From Elusimicrobiales bacterium (GTDB lineage Bacteria; Elusimicrobiota; Elusimicrobia; Elusimicrobiales; UBA9959): DNA of 64,000 nt. Under the pieces are notes generated by a model, which saw nothing but the letters and a program-made list of their open reading frames with translations, did not search any database and was not told where the DNA came from. Below are positions 51,801 through 59,119 of the stretch, piece by piece. A program made the position numbers and the translations under genes. The stretch spans positions 124,001 through 188,000 of the forward strand of contig JAQTOU010000004.1 of the NCBI GenBank assembly GCA_028713125.1, written 5' to 3'. The stretch's first letter is position 1. The number at the start of each line of letters is the position of its first letter.

Positions 51801-51951
51801 GGGTCGTCTGCACAATGACGAAGGGGAATTCCACGTTCGGGAAAAGGTCCACGCCCAGGCGGAAGTAGGAGAAGGCCCCCAGCACGACGATCGTAAGGAT
51901 CATCATGGTGGTAAAGATCGGTTTGCTGACCGCTATATCCGTTATTTTCAT
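48859..51951 (-). CDS. RND efflux pump inner-membrane transporter (HAE1 type)
   Basis: 1030 aa, full AcrB/MexB length with twelve membrane helices and two large periplasmic domains (about 35-335 and 560-860). TM4 carries the proton-relay pair in GIVIDDAIVMLENI (about 400-413). N-terminal KPIFTTMMILTIVVLG is typical. It exports hydrophobic or amphiphilic compounds together with the adaptor and outer-membrane proteins encoded upstream. Drug specificity cannot be read from the sequence. Confidence 0.96.
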   Translation of the reverse strand: MKITDIAVSKPIFTTMMILTIVVLGAFSYFRLGVDLFPNVEFPFVIVQTTLRGAGPEEVESSITKPIEEAVNTISGIEDITSTSYEGLSIVMIKFILEKNGDVAAQEVRDKVNSAQRQLPQGTDAPMIAKFDMGATPVLNVVIYGNRDLIDLTQLAKKKIKENIETVNGVGAVDIVGGREREIHLVVNPLKLSALNLSIKQVKDAIIQQNIEIPGGKVEQKNKEFVLRTMGRIQNVKDFNDIVITTINGAQVRVSDIGSVEDTGARMTTSSSYNGAPSVTLVVKKQSGTNTVAVVKNIKARLAELKKTLPPGVETKIIGDQSIFIQASVDTVKEHLVLGAILAALMVLLFLGDFRSTIISSLAIPTSLIGTLIFMDLSGFTLNNMTLLGLTIAVGIVIDDAIVMLENIYRHMEEHKMDPLRASLEGSREIAFAVLAMSTALLVIFVPLAYMGGIVGRFIKSYGLTIAYAVAISTFVALTLTPMLCSIFLKVNPKGKTDMQKRTDRINEFLAKYYIQMLEWSLARRKRMIAFAVVIMISMVPLAMFLGKDFLPSDDTGQYQIIITAPEGTSLSMMKQIFAQVETETKQIPYVINTLSSIGTGTGSHSGSSAPNEGYVLVEAVDIKDRSLPISRLVLASREMMSKYKGLRVSVAAVGGFGGGEAELQYNISGPDLNKLNEYSMAVADRLRKVKGAVDVDTSFSYAKPEYRVEIDRKRAHDQGVKVEDIATSLRTMVGGEEDITKFKDGDELYQVRLRAEDVFRDRKEAIEALMIPAGVNRVTRLDNIAKVVEGVGPTQIERFNRQRNVKVLANMDGIPLGTLIKEADKAFKDLNVPPEYTGGVTGKAKELGSMLKGFVIAFLMAFIFIYIVLASQFESFVHPVSIMIVLPLTIPFAIISLFISGQALTLFSIMGIFMLFGIVKKNSILQVDYTNTLRAKGMPRHQAMIEANKTRLRPILMTTLTLIAGMIPTALGTGAGSGTRRAMAIVIIGGQTLSLLITLLMTPVTYSLFDDLELWFRKKYMKEDPKPAA

Positions 51952-51970
51952 AAATAAATACCAATTAGTC

Positions 51971-51997
51971 AGGAATCGAAGATCGAAAGTCGAATGA
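51971..51997. repeat. Degenerate heptad repeat, locus 3
   Basis: GGAATC, GAAGATC, GAAAGTC and GAATGAA units at 7-bp spacing, between the adaptor and RND genes. Confidence 0.45.
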
Positions 51998-52028
51998 ACG
52001 GGGCTCTATTGCTGATTTTCGATTGTCG

Positions 52029-52916
52029 TTATTGCTGTACCTTAATCTTGCTGCCGTCTTTTAAGCCGTACAGGCCGAATGTTATTATTTCCGCGCCTTC
52101 TTTCACTCCGTTGATCTGGACGAAGTCGTCCGTCCTTATCCCGGTTTTAACCGGCACCCTGGCGGCGAGGTTTCCGGCCGCGGGCACGAACACGAAATCT
52201 CCTCCGTCCTGGCTCACCACCGCGCCGGCCGGAACCGAAAGGGCCGCGCCGCGGGCGGCCGTTATAAGGCGCGCCTCGGCGAACATGCCTGATTTCAGGC
52301 GCCCGTCGACGTTATCCACCAGCACTTCCACCAGCGTGTTGCGGGAGCGGGAATCCACCACCGGGCTGACGCGGTAGACGCTGCCGGAGAAGTAGGTATC
52401 GGGGAAAGCGTCCACTTTTATCCGCGCGCGCTGGTCCTTGAAGACCTTGCCTATATATTTCTCGGGTACGTCCACCGCCACCCGGACCATGCCCTGGTTC
52501 ACAACCAGCGCTATCGGGGTCTGCGGATTTACGCTGGCGCCGATGTCCTGGTAGATGCGGCCGACCACCCCGGTCAGCGTGGACGGCACGGGCGCGGGCT
52601 CGTAAACGGTTCCCACTTCGTCGCGCTCGATAAGGGCCACGGCCTCGTCTTTCTTTACGGCGTCGCCCTCTTTAAGGAGGTTCTTCATCAGTTTGCCGGA
52701 GATCCTCGGGTAGAGCGTGGCTTCGTCCATGGCTTTCACCGAGCCGGTAAGCATTATATATTCCTCGAGGTTCCGTACCTGGGCCTTCTCGGTCTTGACC
52801 AGGAAGCGGTCCTTTTCAAGGTTGTTGAAGGCTTCGAGCTCTTTGTTCCTGCAGCCGGAGGCCAGCGCCGCCGCCGCGAGCGTTAAAATAAATATCCGTG
52901 TTTTGATTTTTTTCAT
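52029..52916 (-). CDS. RND periplasmic adaptor (membrane fusion) lipoprotein
   Basis: 295 aa. A lipobox LASGC places C22 as the lipidated residue. The HlyD-type order is visible: beta-barrel and split lipoyl halves around 60-130 (LKEGDAVKKDEAVALIERDE; VGRIYQDIGASVNPQTPIA), and a C-terminal barrel. The alpha-hairpin is very short, so the adaptor may contact the TolC-like partner differently from AcrA. It is the middle gene of the efflux operon. Confidence 0.92.
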   Translation of the reverse strand: MKKIKTRIFILTLAAAALASGCRNKELEAFNNLEKDRFLVKTEKAQVRNLEEYIMLTGSVKAMDEATLYPRISGKLMKNLLKEGDAVKKDEAVALIERDEVGTVYEPAPVPSTLTGVVGRIYQDIGASVNPQTPIALVVNQGMVRVAVDVPEKYIGKVFKDQRARIKVDAFPDTYFSGSVYRVSPVVDSRSRNTLVEVLVDNVDGRLKSGMFAEARLITAARGAALSVPAGAVVSQDGGDFVFVPAAGNLAARVPVKTGIRTDDFVQINGVKEGAEIITFGLYGLKDGSKIKVQQ

Positions 52917-52923
52917 AAATTTA

Positions 52924-52970
52924 ATTCCGATCCCGATCCTTGATTCCCGAGTTCCGATCCCTTATTCCCC
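52924..52970. repeat. Degenerate heptad repeat, locus 4
   Basis: Units GATCCC, GATCCTT, GATTCCC, GAGTTCC, GATCCCT in succession between the TetR-TolC and adaptor genes. Confidence 0.6.
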
Positions 52971-54839
52971 GACCGCCCAGGCCAGCTCGGCCGAAGCCGA
53001 GCAGGCGTCGTGCTGGGCCTGGGTGTAAAGCGTCTGCGCCCTGTTCAGGGCCAGCGTCGCGTCGTTGAGGTCCAGCTGCCCGGCAAGACCGTTGCGGAAG
53101 CGGAGCTCCGTGGCGGCGAGCGCCGTCCTGGCCGTCTCGACCGCCGTGGTCTGGGAGGCCAGGCGCTGCGCGGCTTCGTTCTGCTCCAGCCAGGCTTTCT
53201 TCACCGCTATCTTCAATTCGCGGCCGGTATTTTTCAGGTTCTCGCCGGCTATGGCCAGTTCCAGCTCGGCCTGTTTTACTTTGGAGACCACCGCGCCGCC
53301 GGAGAAAAGCGGAAGGTTGAGCCTGAGGCCCGCCGACAGGCTCCAGGTGCGCTCGTCGGCCCCGGGGAAGCCGCCGTTGGTCTGGCCCTGGAACTGCTTC
53401 GTGGCGTAGGCGCCGAGATAGGGGTAATGGCCCGCTCTTTCTATCGTTATGTTCTCGAAGGCCAGCCTTTTCTGCAGGTCGGCCAGCCGGTATTCCGGGC
53501 GGGAGGCCATGGCCTTCGCGTAAAGAGTTTCGAGCGCGGGGGCGTTTTGCGCCGCGCAGCCCATGCTTCCGGAAAGGGCGAGAGGGGCGTCGGGCTCCAT
53601 GCCCAGGAGATTCTTAAGCGACAGCAGCCCGAGCTCGTAATAGTTCAGGTTCTGCATCACGGCCGGCTCATTGTTGGAAACCTCCACTTTCTGGCGCAGC
53701 ACGGCCAGGTCGCTGGCGAGCCCCTGTTTGTATTGAGCCTCTATGGTGGCTAAATGCTGCCTTGCGAGTTCCAGCGTCTCCTTCTGTATGTCCGCCATGG
53801 CCTTGGAGAGGAGCACCGAGTAATAGAGCTGGGTGACGGCTTTCTTTACCGTGTTCCGGGCCGCGCGCAGCTGTTCGGAGCTGGAGTCGGAATAGATGCC
53901 GGCCATGGTGATCCCGGTGTGCACTTTGCCGCCGGCCCAGAGCACCTGGTTCAGGTCCAGCGAGGCCGCGTAGGAATTGTCCAGCCCCATCGTTATCTTC
54001 TTGCCGCCGAAAAATATGGAGGATTTTTCGATGTTGCGCGTGTACTGCGCGCTGGCGCTCAGCTGGGGGTAAACCCCGCCCCAGTACTCGAGGATCTTCT
54101 CCTTATAGATGAGGCGGGCGCGCTCCGCGTTGGCTACGGAGGTGTTGTTCTTCATGGCCAGTTTCACCGCCGCGTCGACGCTGACGTCGGCGGACTGGGC
54201 TTTGGCGAGCAGGGGGGAGAGCAGCAGTATGACCAGGGCCGCTTTCAGGCCGCGCGCCCCGCGCGCGATGATCCCCGCCAGGCGGGCCGGCAGGCTTTTG
54301 TCCAGGCTGGCCGCGCCGGACTCGCGGGCTTCTATCATGAAATGGGCTATTACCGAGCTGACCATGTGGACGATATCCTCCGCGGCGCGGCGCGGCAGGT
54401 TCTCCTCTTCCAGCATCCGGCGCAGCGCGGCGCGGTTGCGGGTCTTGAATTCCAGGTGGATCTGGCTCATTACGCCTTCGGAGGGGGAGGCGATTATCTT
54501 GAGCGCGCACTTCGGCATGTCCGGGTAGCGCCTGATGAAGGAAAGATGGTTGGAGAAAATGCGCTCCAGCTTCTGCTCCAGCGTCAGGCCGGAGTCCTTT
54601 ATCTCCATATTGAGTTCCTGGAAATGTTTTGTGCCTTCGGCAAAAGAGGCGCGGATAAGCTCGTTCTTATCCTTGAAATAATAGTAGAGCACCGGCTTGG
54701 TGATCTTCAGCTTGGCGGAGATCTCGCGCATCGAGACGCCGTCCGGGCCTTTCTCGGCCATCAGGGCCGAGGCCGTCTCCAGTATGCGCTGGCGGGTCTT
54801 GTCGCCCTTCGTTTCTTTGGGTGTCGTTTGTGGTTTCAT
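52962..54839 (-). CDS. TetR repressor fused to a TolC-type outer-membrane efflux protein
   Basis: 625 aa in one uninterrupted frame. Residues 1-205 form a TetR/AcrR protein: HTH (about 18-64) with VSMREISAKLKITKPVLYYYF and a ligand domain ending in the usual LAGIIARGARGL. At about 206-222 this runs into a hydrophobic signal-like segment (ALVILLLSPLLAKAQS), then a TolC domain (about 225-625) with two OEP repeats. In other bacteria these are two genes. No in-frame ATG or GTG lies near the signal; the nearest is ATG in HFMIEAR (about 30 residues upstream). Either a fusion with DNA-binding and membrane parts, or internal initiation, must explain it. It is first in the pump operon, behind a strong promoter and palindromic operator. 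Confidence 0.88.
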   Translation of the reverse strand: MKPQTTPKETKGDKTRQRILETASALMAEKGPDGVSMREISAKLKITKPVLYYYFKDKNELIRASFAEGTKHFQELNMEIKDSGLTLEQKLERIFSNHLSFIRRYPDMPKCALKIIASPSEGVMSQIHLEFKTRNRAALRRMLEEENLPRRAAEDIVHMVSSVIAHFMIEARESGAASLDKSLPARLAGIIARGARGLKAALVILLLSPLLAKAQSADVSVDAAVKLAMKNNTSVANAERARLIYKEKILEYWGGVYPQLSASAQYTRNIEKSSIFFGGKKITMGLDNSYAASLDLNQVLWAGGKVHTGITMAGIYSDSSSEQLRAARNTVKKAVTQLYYSVLLSKAMADIQKETLELARQHLATIEAQYKQGLASDLAVLRQKVEVSNNEPAVMQNLNYYELGLLSLKNLLGMEPDAPLALSGSMGCAAQNAPALETLYAKAMASRPEYRLADLQKRLAFENITIERAGHYPYLGAYATKQFQGQTNGGFPGADERTWSLSAGLRLNLPLFSGGAVVSKVKQAELELAIAGENLKNTGRELKIAVKKAWLEQNEAAQRLASQTTAVETARTALAATELRFRNGLAGQLDLNDATLALNRAQTLYTQAQHDACSASAELAWAVGE

Positions 54840-54852
54840 AAATGCTTAAAAC

Positions 54853-54870
54853 TTACCTACCGGTAGATAA
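54853..54870. promoter_or_regulatory. Palindromic TetR-type operator
   Basis: TTACCTACC-GGTAGATAA: two 9-bp arms with one mismatch, centred just downstream of the -10 box of the efflux promoter, as expected for autorepression by the TetR part. Confidence 0.75.
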
Positions 54871-54899
54871 ATTGTAGCAGAGCGGGCGCCGGCTGTCAA
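54871..54899 (-). promoter_or_regulatory. Strong sigma70-type promoter of the efflux operon
   Basis: On the minus strand TTGACA (54894-54899), exactly 17 bp, TACAAT (54871-54876). The start site would fall inside the palindromic operator; the leader is about 30 nt. Confidence 0.8.
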
Positions 54900-54906
54900 G
54901 GCGAGG

Positions 54907-54937
54907 GGGGATCGGGAATCAGGGATCGGGAATCCCT
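54907..54937. repeat. Degenerate heptad repeat, locus 5
   Basis: GGGATCG, GGAATCA, GGGATCG and GGAATCC at 7-bp spacing; looser copies continue to about 55010. It lies between the efflux promoter and the 3' end of the sensor kinase. Confidence 0.6.
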
Positions 54938-55013
54938 GGCCGGGCGGTGCGGGACTGTTCTTATCGGGGAGCGGGAATAGAAAATCAGGCCGAAACCCGG
55001 GGATCGATAAATA

Positions 55014-56990
55014 TCAGGGGTTGGCGGGGAAGTATATATCGAATTTTGTGCCCTGTCCCGGACTGCTCGTGATGTTTATGCCGCCTTTATGGAGCTGCAC
55101 CAGGGAGTAAACCGTGGCAAGGCCGAGGCCGGTACCCTGGCCCTCCGGCTTGGTGGTAAAGAACGGTTCGAAGACCCGCTCCGCCACTTCCGGGGGCATA
55201 CCGCAGCCGTCGTCGGAGACGGCGAGCCTGACTACATTCGAGCAGTCCGCCACCTCCTTCCCGCAGGTCCCGGCCGGGGTGTTTTCAGGGCGAGAGGTGG
55301 TTATGGAAAATTCCCCGCCTTTGGGAAGAAGCGCGTCGCGTGCGTTCACGGCCAGGTTTACAAGGACCTGCTCCAACTGTCCTTTATTACCGGTTATGAG
55401 GGGCAGGCCGGGAGCGAGCGAAAGTTTAAGGCGTATTTTCTTTTCGAGGACCACTCCGAGCATTCCGCTCAGGCCGCTTATTACCGCGTTAAGGTCCAGG
55501 GCGGACATTTCCGCGGGCTGGTTCCTGCTGTAGGCCAGGATCTGCTTTACCAGGGCGGAGCCCCTGTCCAGGCCGGAGGCCGTTTCTTTGACGAACCTTT
55601 CCGCTTCGCTGCCGGCCGGCAGGGTTTCAAGCGCCAGGTCATTGAAGCCCTGGGTTACCGTAAGGATATTGTTGAAGTCGTGGGCTATGGCGCCGGCTGT
55701 TTTTCCCAGGGATTCCATTTTTTGGGCCTGGAAGGCCTTGGCCTCCAGGTTCTTGTACTCCACGGCCTTGGCTATTATCGCGCAGGCCGCTTCAAGGAAA
55801 GCCTGCTCGCCCTCGTCGTATTTATGCCCCGGGCGCAGGTAGAGGTTCAGCACGCCGATAAGCTTATCCTTTCCTTTTATAGGAAGGCAGTAATGGCCGT
55901 GGGGTCTCATTCCCTCGTAGTGCACCTCGTGCCTTTCGTCGAGCACCGGCGCGAAAACCGTCTTGCCGGATTCGGCGGCCCTCCCGCACAGGCAGCGGCC
56001 ATAAGGCACATTACGGCAGGCTGCGGCGGTTCCTTCGGCCAGTCCGCGCTGCGCAGCCATCCGGAGGCTCGTCCCTCCCGTATCGGCCAGGAGTATGGCC
56101 CCTTTGGACTCGTGGGTCAGCCAGGGTATGGCCATGATATTTTCAAGGAACTTCTCCAGCAGTTCGGCCAGCGTCCCGTGTTCGAGCAGGATAGCCAGCA
56201 GGCCGGCTATGGCGGCGCGCTTCTCTACGTCCCTGCTTATGGTCCTGGACATTTCCGAGAAAGTTTTAAAAAGACTCCCGACCTCGTCCCCCGAGGAGAC
56301 CGGCGGCAGCTCCCGGAAATTCCCGGCGGTAATTTCAGCCGCGGCTTTATCGAGGATAAGAAGGGGCCCGACTATTTTCTTTTGCGTAAAGTAAAAAACT
56401 ACGGCTCCGAAAAGCAGGTTCAGCGCTATCAGCAGCAGCATCAGGCGGGCCATTCCGCGCGTCGCGTCCTCAGCCGTTTTGCGGTAAGCGGCCGTTACGT
56501 CGTCGCAGGCCGAGAGCAGCGCTTCGGAATGCGATTCCACGTAGGAGAGGGCCCGGCGGAAAGCGGGCCCGCCGGCCGCGGCGCCCGAGAGCGCAAGCGC
56601 GGCCTCCCTGTAGGGCTTCCAGACGGCCTCTTCGGCGCTGACCAGCGGCGCTATTGTAGCGGGGGCCGGGGAGACGAAAAAGTTCCTTGAGGGGCCGCCG
56701 TGCTTGAAGGCCTCGAGGGTTTCATGGAATTCTGCCGTAAGCTCTTTGAGCGTACCACGGTCCGTATCGTGCCCGGCGCTGATCTGGAAAGCCATGTAGG
56801 CTATTTTCTGCGACAGCATCCGCTGGCGGCCGGCCGCGTCCACCGCGGTGGCGGTCTGGTCAAGTTCGTCCAGCAGGTGGTCGTAGGCGAGGAAGTTAGC
56901 GACGAAGAGCCCGGCAAAGGTCAGGATGACGATGAGCAGTTTCCTGCCCAGTGTCAGTCTTGGCGCCAGTTTATTCTGTATCGGATCCAT
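55014..56990 (-). CDS. Membrane sensor histidine kinase with PilJ-type input, HAMP and GAF domains
   Basis: 658 aa. TM1 (about 17-36) and TM2 (about 180-203) enclose a periplasmic PilJ/NIT-like domain with the signature [14 protein letters not shown] (about 51-64). HAMP (about 205-255), GAF (about 270-415, with several Cys around [12 protein letters not shown]), HisKA with H437 in [11 protein letters not shown] and HATPase (about 530-655; [21 protein letters not shown]) follow. This domain set is typical of NtrY/AtoS-like kinases that sense small anions such as nitrate. No response regulator is adjacent. Confidence 0.92.
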   Translation of the reverse strand: MDPIQNKLAPRLTLGRKLLIVILTFAGLFVANFLAYDHLLDELDQTATAVDAAGRQRMLSQKIAYMAFQISAGHDTDRGTLKELTAEFHETLEAFKHGGPSRNFFVSPAPATIAPLVSAEEAVWKPYREAALALSGAAAGGPAFRRALSYVESHSEALLSACDDVTAAYRKTAEDATRGMARLMLLLIALNLLFGAVVFYFTQKKIVGPLLILDKAAAEITAGNFRELPPVSSGDEVGSLFKTFSEMSRTISRDVEKRAAIAGLLAILLEHGTLAELLEKFLENIMAIPWLTHESKGAILLADTGGTSLRMAAQRGLAEGTAAACRNVPYGRCLCGRAAESGKTVFAPVLDERHEVHYEGMRPHGHYCLPIKGKDKLIGVLNLYLRPGHKYDEGEQAFLEAACAIIAKAVEYKNLEAKAFQAQKMESLGKTAGAIAHDFNNILTVTQGFNDLALETLPAGSEAERFVKETASGLDRGSALVKQILAYSRNQPAEMSALDLNAVISGLSGMLGVVLEKKIRLKLSLAPGLPLITGNKGQLEQVLVNLAVNARDALLPKGGEFSITTSRPENTPAGTCGKEVADCSNVVRLAVSDDGCGMPPEVAERVFEPFFTTKPEGQGTGLGLATVYSLVQLHKGGINITSSPGQGTKFDIYFPANP

Positions 56991-57110
56991 TGTTCTCCCC
57001 GCCCGGAGAGTATATTATATTTCCTGCGGCGTCAGCGCGCAACCGCTTGCCCAAAGGGCCTACCGGGGGATGGGTCTTTATATTCCGCGTTCCTGGGCCT
57101 TATGTCCCTA

Positions 57111-57138
57111 TTGCTTTTAGTCAAATGAGTGATAGAAT
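57111..57138 (+). promoter_or_regulatory. Promoter of the leader RNA at 57145
   Basis: TTGCTT (57111-57116), 16-bp spacer and TAGAAT (57133-57138). Confidence 0.5.
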
Positions 57139-57144
57139 GCTTAT

Positions 57145-57248
57145 GTAGCACCCTTGTAATCCTCCGAAACAGGCGGGGGAGACTCCACCGGCTGGCCTTA
57201 ACCAGCTGTAACCAGGGGAAACGAAGATCTTTTCGTTTCTCTTTTTTT
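57145..57248 (+). ncRNA. Leader RNA with intrinsic terminator (candidate riboswitch or attenuator)
   Basis: A leader of about 100 nt has a CCTCC/GGGGG helix (57161-57165 with 57175-57179), a hairpin GCTGG-CCTTAA-CCAGC (57191-57206) and then a full intrinsic terminator: GAAACGAA (57218-57225)/TTCGTTTC (57232-57239) and a T-run. The terminator is 30 nt before the start of the secreted protein gene. An aptamer-like part before a terminator is the layout of a transcriptional riboswitch. It matches no class I can recall. A stand-alone small RNA is the alternative. Confidence 0.5.
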
Positions 57249-57277
57249 GTCGTCCGGAGATTTGCATAGGAATCAAA

Positions 57278-58183
57278 ATGAAAAAAAACCTGATATACAC
57301 TTTCCTTCTTCTGGCCTGCGCGGTCCTCTCGGCTTCCGCCGACGGGGAACAGATGAAGCTCGACACTCTCCTCACCGGCCACAGGGGTTTCTGGGACCCG
57401 GCCTTCCAGGACTGCATAGAAACCTCGGACGGCTACCTGAATTCGAGCAATACCATGAACTTGTATTCCGAGCCCAAGGATACCAGGGGCTTCCGCGACT
57501 CCGTGATCTCGGCGCCGCCCCCCGCGCTCAGGATCCCGGCCGCTGTTAAAACCCCCGCCGCGGCCGCCAGGGCGCTGCCCGAGGAAAGGGCCGGCCTGCC
57601 GGCGCTGCCGTCCGGTCATTATAAAGTCACTTTCGCCGGGGAAAACGGCCCCGTCGGGTCGTACGTGAGGCCGCTGGATTCGGGCTCCCGGAAATACGCC
57701 AGGGAGTATGTGCTGCTCGGCGTCGCCGTAGGCGAGGGCTCCTATGACAAGCTTCTGCCCAAGCTCGAGGCCGCGGGCCTGAGATTCGCCGGGGAAAAGA
57801 TCTCCTACGGTAAAAAAGACAAAAAAACCGTCATCCTGGGCTGGGCGCCTTACGCGAATATGGCCGGGATAGCCAAGATCGCCGGCGTGACCGGCGTGGC
57901 CGTGGAAAAAAAGAGCACGGGCATGCCGCTCAAGGCGAAGGTGCGCTTTACCCTGAAGGTCCCCTACCAGAACAAGCCTAACGTCTTCGTGCCGGAGTTC
58001 ATAAAGGGCCTGACCGAAAAAAGCGGCTTTGATCCCGGTAACTGGTTCCGCCTGCCGCAGAAAAACGCCGAATCCAAGTTCAGCGTTTTTAACGTCACCG
58101 GCACTCTTCCCGTCGACATGATAGGGGAGCTTTCCCGCTCTCCTTTCGTCGCCTCCGTGGAATTCAACGACGCTTCTCTGTAA
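57278..58183 (+). CDS. Secreted protein of unknown function
   Basis: 301 aa with a signal peptide ending near SASA (about 21). After a Pro/Ala-rich linker (about 75-108), residues 109-301 seem to hold two similar alpha/beta units (YVLLGVAVGEGSYDKLLPKLEAAG and FIKGLTEKSGFD, then ISRSP-like ends VTGVAVEKK and PFVASVEFND) reminiscent of small inhibitor or BON-like folds. I do not recognise a family. No Shine-Dalgarno is strong (CATAGGAAT). Expression is probably governed by the leader terminator upstream. A terminator follows. Confidence 0.75.
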   Translation: MKKNLIYTFLLLACAVLSASADGEQMKLDTLLTGHRGFWDPAFQDCIETSDGYLNSSNTMNLYSEPKDTRGFRDSVISAPPPALRIPAAVKTPAAAARALPEERAGLPALPSGHYKVTFAGENGPVGSYVRPLDSGSRKYAREYVLLGVAVGEGSYDKLLPKLEAAGLRFAGEKISYGKKDKKTVILGWAPYANMAGIAKIAGVTGVAVEKKSTGMPLKAKVRFTLKVPYQNKPNVFVPEFIKGLTEKSGFDPGNWFRLPQKNAESKFSVFNVTGTLPVDMIGELSRSPFVASVEFNDASL

Positions 58184-58216
58184 GGGCCGCGGGCGGAGCC
58201 GGGCCTTTATTCAAGC

Positions 58217-58248
58217 CGCCGGCCGCGAAAGCGGCCGGCGTTTTTTTT
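58217..58248 (+). terminator. Intrinsic terminator
   Basis: CGCCGGCCGC (58217-58226), loop GAAA, GCGGCCGGCG (58231-58240) and eight T. Confidence 0.93.
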
Positions 58249-58272
58249 CCGCCCTGCCGCACGTCCGGCCGC

Positions 58273-58301
58273 TTTCAGTTGCCGTCCATAAAAGTTATAA
58301 T
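58273..58301 (+). promoter_or_regulatory. Promoter of ftsX, leaderless type
   Basis: TTTCAG (58273-58278), 17-bp spacer, TATAAT (58296-58301); the ATG is 8 nt further on and no Shine-Dalgarno fits. Confidence 0.55.
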
Positions 58302-58309
58302 TTGCCTTT

Positions 58310-59110
58310 ATGACCGAACACAAACACCTTCATGAGCCCCCGCACGTGCACGTTAAGCCGCGCAAGGGCTACCGGGTGGCTTTTTTGCTTGCTTTTTCCG
58401 CCGGCCTCCTGGCCGAGATGCTGCTTTTCATGCACGCCCAGATGCGCGAGATAGCGGTGCTGCTTAAAGAAGATTTCCGCATTATAGTTGTGCGCGACGA
58501 AAAAACGAAAGAGAGCGCGGAGGCCATGGGCGCGGCGCTCGCCGGCATCAAAGGGACCTCGCAGGCCGTTTACATAAGCCGCCAGGACAGGCTGGCCCGC
58601 CTTAAGGCGGAGGAGCCGGAGCTCGTGTCCTCCGTGCTTCCTCCCGGCTCGAACCCCATGCCGGATACATGGGAAGTGATAATGACGGAGGACGCTCTGG
58701 GAGACATGAACGCCTGGACGGACGCGGCCTGGCGCGTTCCGGGGGTCGCCGACATAAAGTACAAGCCCCTCGAGGCTTACGCCATAATGCACGCCGTTTT
58801 TTACGGGCACCTGATAACGCTGGGCCTCGCCCTGGCCTTCCTGGCTTTCATGATCATGGCGGCCATGGCCCTCGCGCACGGACACACCCCGGCTTCGCTG
58901 GCGGCTTCCCTCGGGGCCGACAGGAACTGGTTCCTCGCCGGCGCCGGCGGCTCCCTGGCTTCGGCCCTGGCCGCCTACGCGGTGGTTTACCCGGTTAAAT
59001 ATTTAAGCCCGCTCTGGGTCTGGCCCAACCCCCTTTGGCAGGCCGGGATGGGCGTTTCCGGCGCGCTCCTGGGCTGGGCTCTCTGCCAGTGGAAGAACGA
59101 CCGCTATTGA
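58310..59110 (+). CDS. ftsX: FtsX-like cell-division permease
   Basis: 266 aa. A His-rich basic N-terminus is followed by TM1 (about 22-40), the FtsX extracellular domain (about 45-155, with SRQDRLARLKAEEPELVSS and NPMPDTWEV), and three further helices. FtsX transmits ATP hydrolysis by FtsE to periplasmic EnvC to activate cell-wall amidases. envC lies 9 bp downstream. ftsE, normally directly upstream, is not in this window; the gene instead has its own promoter. A few helices are poorly hydrophobic, but the fold is complete. Confidence 0.87.
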   Translation: MTEHKHLHEPPHVHVKPRKGYRVAFLLAFSAGLLAEMLLFMHAQMREIAVLLKEDFRIIVVRDEKTKESAEAMGAALAGIKGTSQAVYISRQDRLARLKAEEPELVSSVLPPGSNPMPDTWEVIMTEDALGDMNAWTDAAWRVPGVADIKYKPLEAYAIMHAVFYGHLITLGLALAFLAFMIMAAMALAHGHTPASLAASLGADRNWFLAGAGGSLASALAAYAVVYPVKYLSPLWVWPNPLWQAGMGVSGALLGWALCQWKNDRY

Positions 59111-59119
59111 AATAGTCAA

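Noticed and set aside
52924-52970. CRISPR-like array
   Set aside because: Units are 7 bp, contiguous and degenerate, with no spacers and no cas genes.
57145-57248. c-di-GMP-I or glycine riboswitch
   Set aside because: The GACGCAAAGCC core of the first and the GGAGAG...CCGAAGG core of the second are absent.
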